From: Lutibacter sp.
GTDB lineage: Bacteria; Bacteroidota; Bacteroidia; Flavobacteriales; Flavobacteriaceae
NCBI RefSeq assembly: GCF_013041805.1
Contig: NZ_JABDRI010000028.1
Span: forward strand, 1 to 64,000
Direction: 5' to 3'
DNA length: 64,000 nt
Position numbers and translations under genes: made by a program. The notes under the pieces were generated by a model, which was not told the DNA's origin, searched no databases, and saw nothing but the letters and a program-made list of their open reading frames with translations. Below, piece after piece: positions 29,555 to 37,830 of the stretch (its first letter is position 1; each line of letters starts with the position of its first letter).

Positions 29555-30163
29555 ATGAAATTTTCAAAGTTCATATCTTATTTTTTACACCCTATAAATT
29601 TTCCAATTATTGGTACTATATTATATTTTCTCTTAATTCCTGAATATATTTTTAAGCCTCAAGAGCATTTAATTATAACTGTTATCTTGCTATTTACTTA
29701 TGCTTTTCCATTGATTTTATTGCTACTATTAAAGCGCTTTAAAATGATAGATAGCTATCATATGGTTACAATTGAGGAACGAAAATTTCCTACATTACTA
29801 TTTGTATCAATTTCTTTTATTTTAGGAAATTGGCTTTATAAATCGAATATAGTTGATATTTTATCATTATTGTATTTTGGCTATGGACTAGGCTTACTTT
29901 TTTCTTATCTACTACTTCATTACAAACTTAAAATAAGTCTTCATACATCTGCTGCTGGTGGTTTAATAAGCTTTATTATATATTTTAGTTACACGTACCA
30001 ATTAAATCTAATAGTATTAATATCTATATTATTTATTCTTAGTGGGCTTATTGCATCTTCTAGATTGAGATTAAAAGCACATAACGTAAGTGAAGTTTTA
30101 TTAGGGTTTTTATTTGGTTTAGTTTCTCAATTAATTGTATATACAATTTATTACATCATATAG
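29555..30163 (+). CDS. PAP2-like integral membrane protein
   Basis: 202 residues with about six membrane segments. It resembles the PAP2 phosphatase superfamily in pattern: ISLHTSAAGG (His130) stands where PSGH is expected, and SRLRLKAHNVSE (Ser169-Arg170, His176, Glu180) fits SRx5Hx3D with Glu for Asp. The first motif (KxxxxxxRP) is not clear; EERKFP (75-79) is in the right place. Catalytic competence is therefore uncertain, and a non-catalytic membrane protein is possible. It starts 4 bases after rpoN and is probably co-transcribed. Its 3' end overlaps the convergent beta-barrel gene by 13 bases. Confidence 0.65.
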   Translation: MKFSKFISYFLHPINFPIIGTILYFLLIPEYIFKPQEHLIITVILLFTYAFPLILLLLLKRFKMIDSYHMVTIEERKFPTLLFVSISFILGNWLYKSNIVDILSLLYFGYGLGLLFSYLLLHYKLKISLHTSAAGGLISFIIYFSYTYQLNLIVLISILFILSGLIASSRLRLKAHNVSEVLLGFLFGLVSQLIVYTIYYII

Positions 30164-30828
30164 AATTTTAGGCCTACCTTAAAATCTCTAAGAAATAATG
30201 AATTACCATTTAAATCGGCCTCATTTAAAATAGAATTTAAACCATAATAAACGTATAAATTCCATGTGCTAAAACCAGTAGCTAAGGTTAATCCATATTG
30301 TACCTTATTAAATTCATCAATATTTTTAGTTGTAATAGTTTCAATCGTATCGGTATAAATTGATTTAGCACCTAACAAATAACTAATTTTAAAACCTCCA
30401 TAAACCCTCCAAAATTTATACTTATCAATTGTTGAATTTCTCCAACGAATTTCAAACGGTAACTCAAGAGCACTCGTAGCAAATCTATTTTTAGTATAAC
30501 CACTACCAATTTCAAATAAAGAAGTTTGACTGTTTGATTTAGATATTTTCAAATTTTGAATATATGCGTTGTATGAATATCCTACGCCAATTCCAATACC
30601 TAAATCACCTTTTATAGTAAACGGTATATCTTTTACAAAACCAATGGAAAAACCTCCTGAAAAACCATTTTGAGCAATAGTAGATGGTTTATCTAATAAG
30701 ATATTATAAGATAAAGACAAGTATAATTGATCTTCAAGGTATCTCAAACTTTTGTCATCTGAACTATCTTGTGCCACAAGATGAAAACATATAAATAAAA
30801 AACTAATTCCTAACAAAAGCCTTCTCAT
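30151..30828 (-). CDS. Outer-membrane beta-barrel protein (PorT-like)
   Basis: 225 residues from the ATG at 30828 (MRRLLLGISFLFICFHLVAQ), which opens a clear signal peptide; the upstream ATG would add residues overlapping the promoter element. The mature part alternates hydrophobic and polar residues in short strands, with FEIRWRNSTIDKYKFWRVYGGFKISY (here FEIRWRNSTIDKYK, FWRVYGGFKISY) resembling the PorT/porin_4 family, and ends in aromatic-rich FKVGLKFYMM. It should be a small barrel in the outer membrane. It is not safe to call it the type IX secretion protein PorT, whose usual neighbour ubiE is absent. It lies behind the terminator of the ExbD operon and has its own -7 element. Confidence 0.7.
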   Translation of the reverse strand: MRRLLLGISFLFICFHLVAQDSSDDKSLRYLEDQLYLSLSYNILLDKPSTIAQNGFSGGFSIGFVKDIPFTIKGDLGIGIGVGYSYNAYIQNLKISKSNSQTSLFEIGSGYTKNRFATSALELPFEIRWRNSTIDKYKFWRVYGGFKISYLLGAKSIYTDTIETITTKNIDEFNKVQYGLTLATGFSTWNLYVYYGLNSILNEADLNGNSLFLRDFKVGLKFYMM

Positions 30829-30832
30829 AAAA

Positions 30833-30840
30833 CAAATATA
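30833..30840 (-). promoter_or_regulatory. -7 element almost touching the beta-barrel start codon
   Basis: Minus-strand TATATTTG ends only 4 bases before the ATG at 30828. The transcript would begin at or near the start codon, so a leaderless mRNA is possible. Confidence 0.5.
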
Positions 30841-30852
30841 CTTTATAAAAGT

Positions 30853-30889
30853 AAAAAAGGCAATCAAATAGTATTTGATTGCCTTTTTT
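30853..30889 (-). terminator. Strong terminator after the ExbB/ExbD operon
   Basis: Perfect 17-base inverted repeat: arms 30853-30869 and 30873-30889 with loop AGT, core GGCAATCAAAT, flanked by A- and T-runs so it can work in both directions. It separates exbD from the beta-barrel gene. Confidence 0.85.
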
Positions 30890-30913
30890 AATAGTTAGAT
30901 TGTAATTAATTCT

Positions 30914-31390
30914 TTAATTTTTATAATTTGTTTCAATACTACTACCCTTAGTAGTTGAAAAACTAATTTTTAAAGCATTAATATCTCGTAACTGCTCTTT
31001 TATATCAAGTATTGTACCTACGTTTGCTTCTTTATCAGCTTTTATAGATGTAGTCATATATTTAACTTCATCCTCACTTCTCAAAGCTCTTTCCGCAAAA
31101 ATAAAACTAGGAACATCTTTTACGTCAATAATTTTATCATTTACCTGAATTTTATCTCCAGATATCCTAGCGTCTTTTGATTTACCAACATAAATGGTAC
31201 TTACCAAACTTTTTTGCTCCAACTTTTTTACTTCACTTGCTGTAGGAAGAACAGGTTTTTTCAATAATAAATCTGTTTCTCTCATAGTAGTTGATACCAT
31301 AAAAAAGAATAATAGCATAAATACAATATCAGGTAAGGATGCCGTAGAAATAGCAGGTAATCCTTTCTTCTTCTTTTTAAATTTACTCAT
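30914..31390 (-). CDS. exbD: ExbD/TolR-type biopolymer transporter, second copy
   Basis: 158 residues. A short basic cytoplasmic N-terminus (MSKFKKKKKG) precedes one membrane span (about residues 20-40, SLPDIVFMLLFFFMVSTTMR) with the conserved proton-path Asp in SLPDIVF, then a periplasmic domain. With ExbB it forms the proton-driven motor that energises TonB-dependent transport or a related outer-membrane process. It is the last gene of the four-gene operon and starts 9 bases after the first exbD. The periplasmic domain lacks the Cys-containing insertion of that paralogue, so the two copies are probably not interchangeable. Confidence 0.92.
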   Translation of the reverse strand: MSKFKKKKKGLPAISTASLPDIVFMLLFFFMVSTTMRETDLLLKKPVLPTASEVKKLEQKSLVSTIYVGKSKDARISGDKIQVNDKIIDVKDVPSFIFAERALRSEDEVKYMTTSIKADKEANVGTILDIKEQLRDINALKISFSTTKGSSIETNYKN

Positions 31391-31399
31391 ATGCTGATA

Positions 31400-32014
31400 T
31401 TATTTAATTGGTTCTGGTTCAGATATAATTTGAGGATAACTATCCTTCAAAAAATCTATTTTCTCTTTTAAACTTTCACTCCCATTATCCTTATAGTCAT
31501 CTAATAAATCTTTATAAGATCTTTTATATTTGCTTAAGGCTAATTTATTTCTAAGTTCATTATAAGCTCCTTCAATTTCGTTTTGTATAGAAACATACAT
31601 GCCGTAAGTTGTACCTCTATCACTCTGCAAAGATATAATTGCTTTTGTTGGATGATCTGAAGATGCTGGATCTTTTGCACCGTTACAATAATCACAAGGT
31701 TCAGCAGGCTTACCATCTTTTGCTGTAGATAACCCTCCTCCGTTGTCAATAAAATTCATTGCCAATCTCTTAATATCGGTAACTTCAACAAATTCGTTCT
31801 CTACTAATAATTGGTTGTTTCTATTCACAACAATATCTAAAACGTTCTTTTCTTTTATAATAACTTCTGGTTTTTCATCTGTTTTTTCAGGTAATTTACG
31901 TGCAATCCCTGAATCAACATCCATAGTAGTAGTTACTAAGAAAAATATTAGCAGCAAGAACGCAATATCTGCCATTGAACCCGCATTAATTTCTGAGTTT
32001 TCTCTTCTTGCCAT
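31400..32014 (-). CDS. exbD: ExbD/TolR-type biopolymer transporter with CxxC insertion
   Basis: 204 residues, about 50 longer than typical ExbD. The membrane span carries the conserved Asp16 in SMADIAFLLLIFFLVTTT. The periplasmic part contains an insertion around residues 92-125 with GKPAEPCDYCNGAKDPASSDH; Cys107 and Cys110 form a CxxC pair that could hold a disulfide or a metal in the periplasm. The C-terminal tail is long and Lys/Asp-rich (KYKRSYKDLLDDYKDNGSE). The motor function comes from the family; the role of the insertion is unknown. It lies 6 bases after the small membrane protein gene. Confidence 0.9.
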   Translation of the reverse strand: MARRENSEINAGSMADIAFLLLIFFLVTTTMDVDSGIARKLPEKTDEKPEVIIKEKNVLDIVVNRNNQLLVENEFVEVTDIKRLAMNFIDNGGGLSTAKDGKPAEPCDYCNGAKDPASSDHPTKAIISLQSDRGTTYGMYVSIQNEIEGAYNELRNKLALSKYKRSYKDLLDDYKDNGSESLKEKIDFLKDSYPQIISEPEPIK

Positions 32015-32020
32015 TTTCAG

Positions 32021-32482
32021 TTAATTTTTTAGTAATGATTTAACAAAGTCTATAAAAAAGGCTCCAAAACCAATAACACCTAAAATGGCACTAAAGTTAA
32101 TCCCTGTACTTACCCATTTTGAAACGCTACCAGCTTCTCCATCTTTTAATACTTTACCCATAGACATCACTGCTCCATCATCTGCAAGAGAATAGGCAAC
32201 AACTAAGAATACAAGTAAAACTCCAACACCCATTAAAGTTCTTTTTAAAACTTGTGGATGCTTAAGCATATTTACAGCTGAAAACACCACTGCAATAATA
32301 GCAGTTATTACTAATACTATAATTGAAAACCATATGAATGGAGACAAGATACTACCTTGTAGATCTGCATCAACTTTAAGAGCTTCATCTCCTTCAATCA
32401 TTATTCTGATGAAGAAAAAGAAACCTATCAAGCCAATTAGCCCTGCGACTAATGTCAATATTTTTGATAATTTCTGATTCAT
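32021..32482 (-). CDS. Unknown four-span membrane protein in the ExbB/ExbD operon
   Basis: 153 residues. Hydrophobic segments at about 8-28, 48-72, 83-101 and 127-148 predict four membrane spans, with no recognisable catalytic motif. It is located between exbB (8 bases away) and the first exbD (6 bases), so it is translated together with the proton-channel subunits. An accessory or assembly subunit of the motor is the natural inference, but there is no direct evidence. I do not recognise the family by name. Confidence 0.75.
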   Translation of the reverse strand: MNQKLSKILTLVAGLIGLIGFFFFIRIMIEGDEALKVDADLQGSILSPFIWFSIIVLVITAIIAVVFSAVNMLKHPQVLKRTLMGVGVLLVFLVVAYSLADDGAVMSMGKVLKDGEAGSVSKWVSTGINFSAILGVIGFGAFFIDFVKSLLKN

Positions 32483-32490
32483 AATTATTC

Positions 32491-33237
32491 TTATTTTTTA
32501 TGTCTAACCAAAAGGTCAACAAGTGAAATTGAAGCATCTTCCATATTATTAACAATACTATCTACTTTAGAGATAATATAGTTATAAAAAATTTGAAGAA
32601 TAATTGCAACAACTAAACCAAATACGGTTGTTAATAAAGCTACCTTAATACCTCCTGCAACAACTGTTGGAGAAATATCACCAGCTGCTTGAATTGAGTC
32701 AAACGCAGCAATCATACCAATTACAGTTCCCATGAAACCAAGCATTGGTGCTAAAGCAATAAATAAAGATAACCAAGAAATATTTTTTTCTAACAATCCC
32801 ATTTGAACTCCACCGTAACCAACAACTGCTTTTTCAGCTGCATCTACACCTTCATCCATTCTGTCAAGTCCTTGATAAAAAATTGATGCAACAGGTCCTT
32901 TTGTATTTCTACAAACTTCTTTTGCCGCTTCAACTCCTCCTGATTGTAAAGCTTCATCAACTTTATTCACTAATTTCTTAGTGTTAGTTGTAGCCATGTT
33001 AAGATAAATAATTCTTTCAATTGCAATAGCTAAACCTAAAATTAAGGCTACTAATACAATTCCCATAAAGAAAGGTCCACCTTCAATAAAACGTTGTTTT
33101 AATTCTTGATGAAATGTTTTAGATTCTGTTGCGTCAGCAACTTGCTCAGTTTTAGCTGCATCTTGTGCTATAGCTTTAGGTGCTGCTCCAAATAACAATA
33201 ATCCTGTAATCGCAAGGATAGTAAATACTCTTTTCAT
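32491..33237 (-). CDS. exbB: MotA/TolQ/ExbB proton channel family protein
   Basis: 248 residues. The N-terminus is unusual for ExbB in carrying a cleavable-looking signal (MKRVFTILAITGLLLFGAAPKAIAQ as two parts: MKRVFTILAITGLLLFG, AAPKAIAQ) and an acidic linker before the first channel span (about 57-76). The MotA/TolQ/ExbB domain follows, with the conserved GLLEKNISWLSLFIALAPMLGFMGTVIGM region (GLLEKNISWLSLF, IALAPMLGFMGTVIGM) and the last span TTVFGLVVAIILQIFYNYI. It should assemble as a pentamer around ExbD dimers. It is the first gene of the operon, after a 290-base leader region. Confidence 0.93.
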   Translation of the reverse strand: MKRVFTILAITGLLLFGAAPKAIAQDAAKTEQVADATESKTFHQELKQRFIEGGPFFMGIVLVALILGLAIAIERIIYLNMATTNTKKLVNKVDEALQSGGVEAAKEVCRNTKGPVASIFYQGLDRMDEGVDAAEKAVVGYGGVQMGLLEKNISWLSLFIALAPMLGFMGTVIGMIAAFDSIQAAGDISPTVVAGGIKVALLTTVFGLVVAIILQIFYNYIISKVDSIVNNMEDASISLVDLLVRHKK

Positions 33238-33311
33238 TGTGTAATAGTTAATTTATTAATTTTTCGGTTTAAATATATAATAATTTTCACAAAGCAAATA
33301 AACTTATAAAA

Positions 33312-33319
33312 CAAAGTTA
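33312..33319 (-). promoter_or_regulatory. -7 element upstream of exbB
   Basis: Minus-strand TAACTTTG, 74 bases before the exbB start, matches TAnnTTTG. The rest of the 291-base gap (33238-33528) shows no gene or clear structure. Confidence 0.45.
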
Positions 33320-33528
33320 GCAAAGTTTAATAACTTCTAAGCTTTTATTAACTTAACAGCTTTTGCGAATGGCAAGTAACAAAAAAATGTTGAATTCTGA
33401 AAATTTTACACCTAATTTAAGTTATTTTTTTGATAAGTTTATTTTTTAAACTTTCATCAAAAATCAAGACCAAATTGATTGATTTATTGAAAAATAAAAA
33501 AAATAATGATTAATTAGTTAAATAAAAA

Positions 33529-34566
33529 TCACTCTTTAACACTAATTTCACCTCTTAATGAAGTTTCGTAAATACTTTTAAAGCTATTTTTTTTTATATT
33601 TTCACCTAATAAATACATCAATTTGGCTATTGCAGATTCAGTTGTTATGTCATTTCCACTAATAACACCTATTTTTTCAAGTTCAATACTTGTTTCATAT
33701 TGACCCATAATAACAGTACCACTAATACATTGAGTTACATTTATAATCTGAATTCCATTACTAATCGCATTTTTTAACAAGCTTATAAACCAATTTTCAG
33801 TAGACGCATTTCCAGAACCGTAAGTTTCCATAATTACACCTTTTAACCCTTTAATCGTTAAAATACTCTCAACAATAGTCTTTGTAATACCCGGAAATAT
33901 TTTTAAAATAACTACTTTGTTTTCCATTTTTTTTCTAACCATTAAAGGTTTATTAAAATTAGTATTAAGTAATAGTTGTTTATTAAACTTTAAGTGAACC
34001 CCACTTTCAGCAAGCGGTGGAAAATTTGGTGAAGTAAAAGCCTCAAAATGCTCTGAATTTACTTTTGTTGTTCTATTTGCTCTATATAATTTATATTCAA
34101 AATACAAGCATACATCAGAAATTATTGGAATTCCATTTTCTTGAGATGAAGCAATCTCTATGGAGGTTATTAAATTTTCCTTCGCGTCAGTTCTTAAATC
34201 TCCTATAGGTAGCTGTGAACCTGTAAAAATTACTGGTTTTGAAAGGTTTTCTAACATAAAACTAATTGCAGAAGCAGTGTAAGACATGGTATCAGACCCA
34301 TGTAAAACAACAAAGCCGTCATACAGTTCGTAATTTTCTTCAATAATTTCAGAAAGGGCTACCCAATTATCTACATTCATGTTTGACGAATCAATTGGAT
34401 AATCAAATGAAACACTATTTATGCTACAATTTAAATGGTTAATTTCAGGAATATGCTTCAATAATTTATCAAAATTAAATGTACGCAATGCTCCTGTTTT
34501 AAAATCCTTAACCATTCCTATAGTTCCCCCTGTGTATATTAAAAGTATTTGCGGTATTTTTGCCAT
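33529..34566 (-). CDS. ansA: Type I L-asparaginase
   Basis: 345 residues from the ATG at 34566 (MAKIPQILLIYTGGTIGMV); the earlier in-frame ATG adds 16 residues not typical of the family. The first catalytic Thr is in IYTGGTIGM and the second in VVLHGSDTMSYTASA, where HGSDTM carries the Thr and Asp of the active site. There is no signal peptide, so it is cytoplasmic, like AnsA rather than the periplasmic type II enzyme. It hydrolyses Asn to Asp and ammonia. It is separated from exbB by about 290 bases and is divergent from the zinc peptidase gene. Confidence 0.93.
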   Translation of the reverse strand: MAKIPQILLIYTGGTIGMVKDFKTGALRTFNFDKLLKHIPEINHLNCSINSVSFDYPIDSSNMNVDNWVALSEIIEENYELYDGFVVLHGSDTMSYTASAISFMLENLSKPVIFTGSQLPIGDLRTDAKENLITSIEIASSQENGIPIISDVCLYFEYKLYRANRTTKVNSEHFEAFTSPNFPPLAESGVHLKFNKQLLLNTNFNKPLMVRKKMENKVVILKIFPGITKTIVESILTIKGLKGVIMETYGSGNASTENWFISLLKNAISNGIQIINVTQCISGTVIMGQYETSIELEKIGVISGNDITTESAIAKLMYLLGENIKKNSFKSIYETSLRGEISVKE

Positions 34567-34642
34567 TTTGTCTGTTACTTGTTTTTGGAATAATTTATGT
34601 TGTAAATTTATCAATTAAAAAACAATACTTAAAAAGAAATTT

Positions 34643-35341
34643 ATGACAGGTTTTTATCTAATCATTGGAGTTATTTCACTAGCAAGCTGGCTAGTGAGCA
34701 AACGCTTAAAAAATAAGTTTACTTATTATTCTAAAATTCACTTAAAGAATGGGTTAAGCGGAAAAGAAATTGCTGAGAAAATGTTAAATGACCACGGTAT
34801 TTTTAATGTTAAGGTTATCTCAACCCCGGGAGAATTGACAGATCATTATAACCCATTAAACAAAACTGTTAATTTAAGTGAGGTCGTTTATAATCAAAGA
34901 AATGCGTCTGCAGCGGCAGTAGCAGCTCATGAATGCGGCCATGCAGTCCAACATGCACAAGCATATGAGTGGTTAACTTTACGATCGAAATTAGTACCTG
35001 CTGTTAATATTTCTTCAAAATTCTCGCAATGGTTAGTAATAGGTGGAATAATTTTAGGTGCAGCTTCTGGAAATACGGGAATAGGTTTTATAATTGCAGT
35101 TGTAGGTTTGGCGATGATGGCAGTGGCTACATTTTTTAGCTTTATTACGCTACCTGTTGAATATGATGCTAGTAATCGCGCACTAGCTTGGTTAAAGTCC
35201 AAAAATATGCTTACTACTATTGAACAAGATGGAGCAAAAGATGCCTTAAAATGGGCTGCAAGAACGTATCTAGTGGCTGCATTAGGATCTTTGGCAATGC
35301 TATTGTACTGGGGATTAAGAATTTTAGGTTCAAGAGATTAA
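34643..35341 (+). CDS. Membrane zinc metallopeptidase, YugP family
   Basis: 232 residues. An N-terminal membrane span (about 3-20), the zinc motif HECGH (His96, Glu97, His100) after a LSEVVYNQRNASAAAVAAH lead-in, and two or three C-terminal hydrophobic segments (about 125-165, 205-225) match the neutral zinc metallopeptidase family represented by Bacillus YugP. The second block EYDASNRALAWL carries the distal Glu/Asp. Substrates are unknown; membrane quality control is a guess from topology. Convergent with the Lrp-type regulator, 23 bases apart. Confidence 0.88.
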   Translation: MTGFYLIIGVISLASWLVSKRLKNKFTYYSKIHLKNGLSGKEIAEKMLNDHGIFNVKVISTPGELTDHYNPLNKTVNLSEVVYNQRNASAAAVAAHECGHAVQHAQAYEWLTLRSKLVPAVNISSKFSQWLVIGGIILGAASGNTGIGFIIAVVGLAMMAVATFFSFITLPVEYDASNRALAWLKSKNMLTTIEQDGAKDALKWAARTYLVAALGSLAMLLYWGLRILGSRD

Positions 35342-35364
35342 AAAAGTCGTATTTAACTACTTTT

Positions 35365-35829
35365 CTACAATTTAATTTGTCTATCTATTTGTTGATCTAA
35401 TGAAATAAACGTTTCTGTTCTAGCAACTCCTTTAATAGACTGAATTTCTTCGTTTAATAATTTCATTAAATGCTCATTATCCTTGCATAATATTTTTATA
35501 AATATAGCCCAATCACCTGTAGTGTAATGACTTTCTATTACCTCAGGAATTTCTTTTAATCGTTTTATTGCCTCCGAATATTTACTTGCAGTATCTAAAA
35601 ATATACCTACAAATGCCAATGTTTTATAGCCAATTATTTTAGGATTAATTACAAATTTAGAGCCAGCTATTAATCCTGAAGCCTCTAACTTGCGTAATCT
35701 TTGATGAATTGCAGCTCCAGAAATTCCAATTTTCCGGGCAATCCCTAATATTGGAGTTCTAGCATCATTCATTAAATTTTTTAAAATAATTTTATCAATA
35801 CCATCAATATGTAACTCTTTTTCTTTCAT
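35365..35829 (-). CDS. Lrp/AsnC family transcriptional regulator
   Basis: 154 residues with an N-terminal winged helix-turn-helix (about 8-58, LKNLMNDARTPILGIARKIGI then GAAIHQRLRKLEASGLI) and a C-terminal RAM ligand-binding domain (about 72-150, THE pattern VGIFLDTASKYSEAIKRL and GDWAIFIKILCKD). Such regulators form octamers and respond to amino acids. Targets are not evident; the neighbours are a zinc peptidase and, beyond a terminator, accC. Full length. Confidence 0.92.
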   Translation of the reverse strand: MKEKELHIDGIDKIILKNLMNDARTPILGIARKIGISGAAIHQRLRKLEASGLIAGSKFVINPKIIGYKTLAFVGIFLDTASKYSEAIKRLKEIPEVIESHYTTGDWAIFIKILCKDNEHLMKLLNEEIQSIKGVARTETFISLDQQIDRQIKL

Positions 35830-35857
35830 AAGATTTCTAATTGAAAGTAAATTTATA

Positions 35858-35895
35858 AAAAATAAAGGATATGAAAACTCATATCCTTTATTTTT
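35858..35895 (-). terminator. Terminator after accC
   Basis: Perfect 17-base inverted repeat (35858-35874 and 35879-35895) with loop AAAC and the core GGATATGA/TCATATCC, flanked by A- and T-runs. It ends the fabH-accB-accC unit on the minus strand. Confidence 0.85.
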
Positions 35896-35916
35896 ATTTT
35901 AGTTTGAAACTTACAA

Positions 35917-37263
35917 TTATTCTTTAGGTAACAATTCAAAATCTTCCATAAATTTTGTGGTATAATTACCTGAAATATAATCTGGATGATCCATTAACTG
36001 TCTATGAAACGGAATTGTAGTTTCAATTCCTTCAATAACAAATTCATCTAAAGCTCTACGCATTTTATTAATAGCTTCTTCGCGTGTTTGCGCAGTTGTT
36101 ATCAATTTTGCAATCATAGAATCATAGTTTGGAGGAATTGTATACCCTGCATAAACATGGCTATCAACTCTTACTCCATGCCCTCCAGGAATATGTAAAG
36201 TTGTTATTTTACCAGGTGAAGGTCTAAAATCTTTGTATGGATCTTCAGCATTAATTCTACATTCAATAGAATGTAATTTAGGTAAATAATTTTTACCTGA
36301 AATTGGAATTCCAGCTGCAACTTTTATTTGTTCAAAAATTAAATCGTAATCAATAACTTGTTCTGTAATTGGATGTTCTACCTGAATACGAGTATTCATT
36401 TCCATGAAATAGAAATTCTTATGCTTATCTACTAAAAATTCTACAGTTCCTGCCCCTTCATATTTTATAAATTCTGCTGCCTTTACTGCAGCATCACCCA
36501 TTTTTTTTCTTAATTGTGGAGTCATAAAAGGTGAAGGTGCCTCTTCCGTTAACTTTTGATGACGACGCTGAACGGAACAATCTCTTTCTGACAAGTGACA
36601 TGCTTTTCCAAAAGAATCTCCAATTACTTGAATTTCAATATGTCGAGGTTCTTCAATAAGTTTCTCCATATACATAGCATCATTTCCAAAACTTGCAAAT
36701 GCCTCTTGTCTGGCAGAATCCCAATTATCTTTTAGGTTTTCTTTTTCCCATACAGCCCTCATACCTTTACCGCCTCCTCCAGCAGTTGCTTTTAACATTA
36801 CAGGATACCCCATTTCATCAGCCAACTTTTCAGCTTCTTCTAAGGTGTCTAGTAGTCCATCTGAGCCAGGAATTGTTGGAACACCTGCCTCCTTCATAGT
36901 CGCTCTTGCAGAAGCTTTATCTCCCATTCTACTAATCATCTCAGCGGAAGCTCCTATAAATTTAATGTTGTGTTCCTCACATAATTTCGAAAACTTAGCA
37001 TTTTCAGATAAAAACCCATATCCAGGATGAATTGCATCTGCATTTGTAATCTCAGCTGCAGCCAAAATTGCAGACATTTTTAAATAAGATTCACTACTTG
37101 CAGGTGGGCCAATGCAAACAGCTTCATCTGCAAAACGAACATGTAAACTTTCTGCATCTGCAGTTGAATACACAGCAACTGTTTTTATTCCAATTTCTTT
37201 ACAAGTTCTTATAACTCGCAAGGCTATCTCACCTCTATTGGCTATTAATATTTTTTTAAACAT
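35917..37263 (-). CDS. accC: Acetyl-CoA carboxylase biotin carboxylase subunit
   Basis: 448 residues; carboxylates biotin on AccB using ATP and bicarbonate, the first step toward malonyl-CoA. The N-terminal biotin carboxylase domain opens [19 protein letters not shown] (residues 2-20). The ATP-grasp domain has [14 protein letters not shown] as the glycine-rich loop, and the catalytic [14 protein letters not shown] is intact. The C-terminal domain begins near residue 335 (ECRINAEDP). It is the last gene of fabH-accB-accC; the partner accB is 63 bases upstream. Carboxyltransferase subunits accA/accD are not in the window. Confidence 0.97.
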   Translation of the reverse strand: MFKKILIANRGEIALRVIRTCKEIGIKTVAVYSTADAESLHVRFADEAVCIGPPASSESYLKMSAILAAAEITNADAIHPGYGFLSENAKFSKLCEEHNIKFIGASAEMISRMGDKASARATMKEAGVPTIPGSDGLLDTLEEAEKLADEMGYPVMLKATAGGGGKGMRAVWEKENLKDNWDSARQEAFASFGNDAMYMEKLIEEPRHIEIQVIGDSFGKACHLSERDCSVQRRHQKLTEEAPSPFMTPQLRKKMGDAAVKAAEFIKYEGAGTVEFLVDKHKNFYFMEMNTRIQVEHPITEQVIDYDLIFEQIKVAAGIPISGKNYLPKLHSIECRINAEDPYKDFRPSPGKITTLHIPGGHGVRVDSHVYAGYTIPPNYDSMIAKLITTAQTREEAINKMRRALDEFVIEGIETTIPFHRQLMDHPDYISGNYTTKFMEDFELLPKE

Positions 37264-37326
37264 AGTACTTTCAAATTACTTAATAAAAATAGCTCCAAAA
37301 TTATTGTTTGAAACTAAAAATAAAAT

Positions 37327-37803
37327 CTATGAAGGGTCTACTAAAAATAATGGCTGACCGAATTCAACCGGAGTTGCATCATCAACTAATATTTTTACAA
37401 TTTTACCCGTAACTTCAGCTTCAATTTCATTAAATAATTTCATCGCTTCAACCATACAAACTATAGTTTCTGAATTTACTGAATCACCCACTTCCACAAA
37501 AACTGGTTTATCTGGTGAAGGCTTTCTATAAAAAGTTCCAATAATTGGCGATGTAATTTCTATATATTTTGAAGTTTCATCAGCAGCAGGAGAACTAGGT
37601 GTTTCCGCTGGAACTGCCTGAGCTACTGGTGGAGCAACTGACATTTGAGGCATTCCTATAGGTGCTTGCTGTAAAATAGTTGTCTCACTTTTTTCTGAAC
37701 CAGTTTTAATGGTGATTTTAATATCTTCCATTTCTAACTTTACTTCACTTGCTCCAGATTTTGCAACAAATTTAATCAGGTTTTGAATATCTTTTATGTC
37801 CAT
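37327..37803 (-). CDS. accB: Acetyl-CoA carboxylase biotin carboxyl carrier protein
   Basis: 158 residues. The N-terminal helical part (about 1-45) leads to a Pro/Ala-rich flexible linker (48-76, APIGMPQMSVAPPVAQAVPA region), then a biotinyl domain (about 80-158). The biotin acceptor is Lys122 in the motif VEAMKLFN. The domain also keeps the thumb-containing family arrangement (IGTFYRKPSPDKPVFVEVGD). It shuttles carboxybiotin between AccC and the carboxyltransferase. It is between fabH (27 bases upstream) and accC. Confidence 0.96.
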   Translation of the reverse strand: MDIKDIQNLIKFVAKSGASEVKLEMEDIKITIKTGSEKSETTILQQAPIGMPQMSVAPPVAQAVPAETPSSPAADETSKYIEITSPIIGTFYRKPSPDKPVFVEVGDSVNSETIVCMVEAMKLFNEIEAEVTGKIVKILVDDATPVEFGQPLFLVDPS

Positions 37804-37830
37804 ATTCGTTTAGTTTTAGTTGTTATTTTT

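Noticed and set aside
30151-30828. Naming the barrel protein PorT of the type IX secretion system
   Set aside because: Similarity is only to the general small-barrel family, and the usual neighbour ubiE is absent.
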